Positions 63,677-64,000 of a DNA stretch of 64,000 nt are shown here, piece by piece. The stretch lies in NCBI GenBank assembly GCA_045591175.1, contig JAZNSI010000062.1, positions 81,709 to 145,708 of the forward strand, given 5' to 3'. Numbering within the stretch: position 1 is the stretch's first letter; every line of letters starts with the position of its first letter. The notes beneath the pieces were generated by a model, which was not told the origin of the DNA, did no database searches, and worked only from the letters and a program-made list of their open reading frames with translations. Position numbers and translations under genes: made by a program. This DNA is from UBA11524 sp045591175 (lineage in GTDB: Bacteria > Bacillota > Clostridia > Christensenellales > Aristaeellaceae).

Positions 63677-63869
63677 AGGGTCTTCGAGGGTCTTCGACCC
63701 CTTTCCTTTCACCTTTCAGCTACTCGGCTTTAGGTCGATCACAACCCTTTCGGGTTGCACCCTGACAACTGCACAAATCGGATTCAATATGTGACCTTTA
63801 CAATTGATCTCATTGTTTCTTTGAATGTTTGCATTGCTGCTCTCATTCAGGTTTGTTTTATCAAGCGCT
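63677..63869 (-). other. 23S-5S spacer
   Basis: The spacer has no tRNA. It contains a GGGTCTTCGACCC-type hairpin near 63689-63701 and sequence that probably pairs for RNase III processing. Confidence 0.6.
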
Positions 63870-64000
63870 TGAATCAAGCCCTCGACCGATTAGTATCAAC
63901 AACCTGCATGTGTTACCACACTTCCAGCGTTGACCTATCACCTGGTAGTCCTCCAGGGGTCTTACTCCTTGCGGATGGGAGTCTTATTCTTGAGGTGGGC
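63870..64000 (-). rRNA. rrl: 23S ribosomal RNA, 3' end (partial)
   Basis: The minus strand carries the conserved 23S 3' terminus, ending near CTAATCGGTCGAGGGCTTG, and continues past the window edge. The exact 3' end is approximate. Confidence 0.93.

Overview
The window looks like chromosome from a fairly GC-rich Clostridia-type Bacillota, probably a gut or rumen carbohydrate degrader. Signs are strong AGGAGG-type ribosome binding sites, TTGACA/TATAAT-type promoters, luxS, NADP-type glutamate dehydrogenase, LplB/YtcP-type sugar ABC permeases and several glycoside hydrolases. Species cannot be fixed from the sequence; an Aristaeella or Christensenellales relative is my guess. The window ends inside an rRNA operon read on the minus strand (23S 3' end, 5S, tRNA-Asn).

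Layout. 1-3103: housekeeping and hypothetical genes plus a GH113-type beta-mannanase. 3110-25294: a roughly 22 kb genomic island in a tRNA-Arg(CCU) gene, bounded by 82-bp perfect direct repeats. It keeps ICE-type maintenance genes (ParB-like, replication-initiator-like, TnpV) but no integrase, relaxase or conjugation genes. Its cargo, left to right, is: a YyaL-type thioredoxin-domain protein with a Cu/Zn-SOD-like protein; an AT-rich defence operon on the minus strand (XRE regulator, HEPN-like protein, HamA/DUF1837 nuclease, HamB helicase, i.e. Hachiman with two extra genes); a nonsense-interrupted gene paired with an HExxH metalloprotease; an ECF sigma factor with a membrane partner; and a two-component system controlling an FtsX-type ABC transporter.

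25295-30650: intact tRNA-Arg, gdhA with a 53-residue membrane peptide, and a large ATPase-permease fusion. 30650-46935: sugar uptake and breakdown, with an oxidoreductase/isomerase pair, a GH43 enzyme, AraC regulators, two MsmX-type ATPases and a long minus-strand operon (two permeases, solute-binding protein, four small membrane proteins, ATPase) whose intergenic gaps are full of stem-loops. 47311-62674: lysA, a methyltransferase behind a leader peptide and attenuator, a pseudouridine synthase, a kinase-acetyltransferase fusion, asnS, small regulators, luxS, GH43 and GH2 enzymes and an AAC(3)-like acetyltransferase. 62711-64000: 5S/tRNA-Asn duplicated around a ComEA-like gene, then the end of 23S.

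The most interesting parts are the XRE-HEPN-HamA-HamB operon with its flanking repeats and operator-like inverted repeat, the adjacent protease module, the leader-peptide attenuator, and the clustered stem-loops of the sugar operon.
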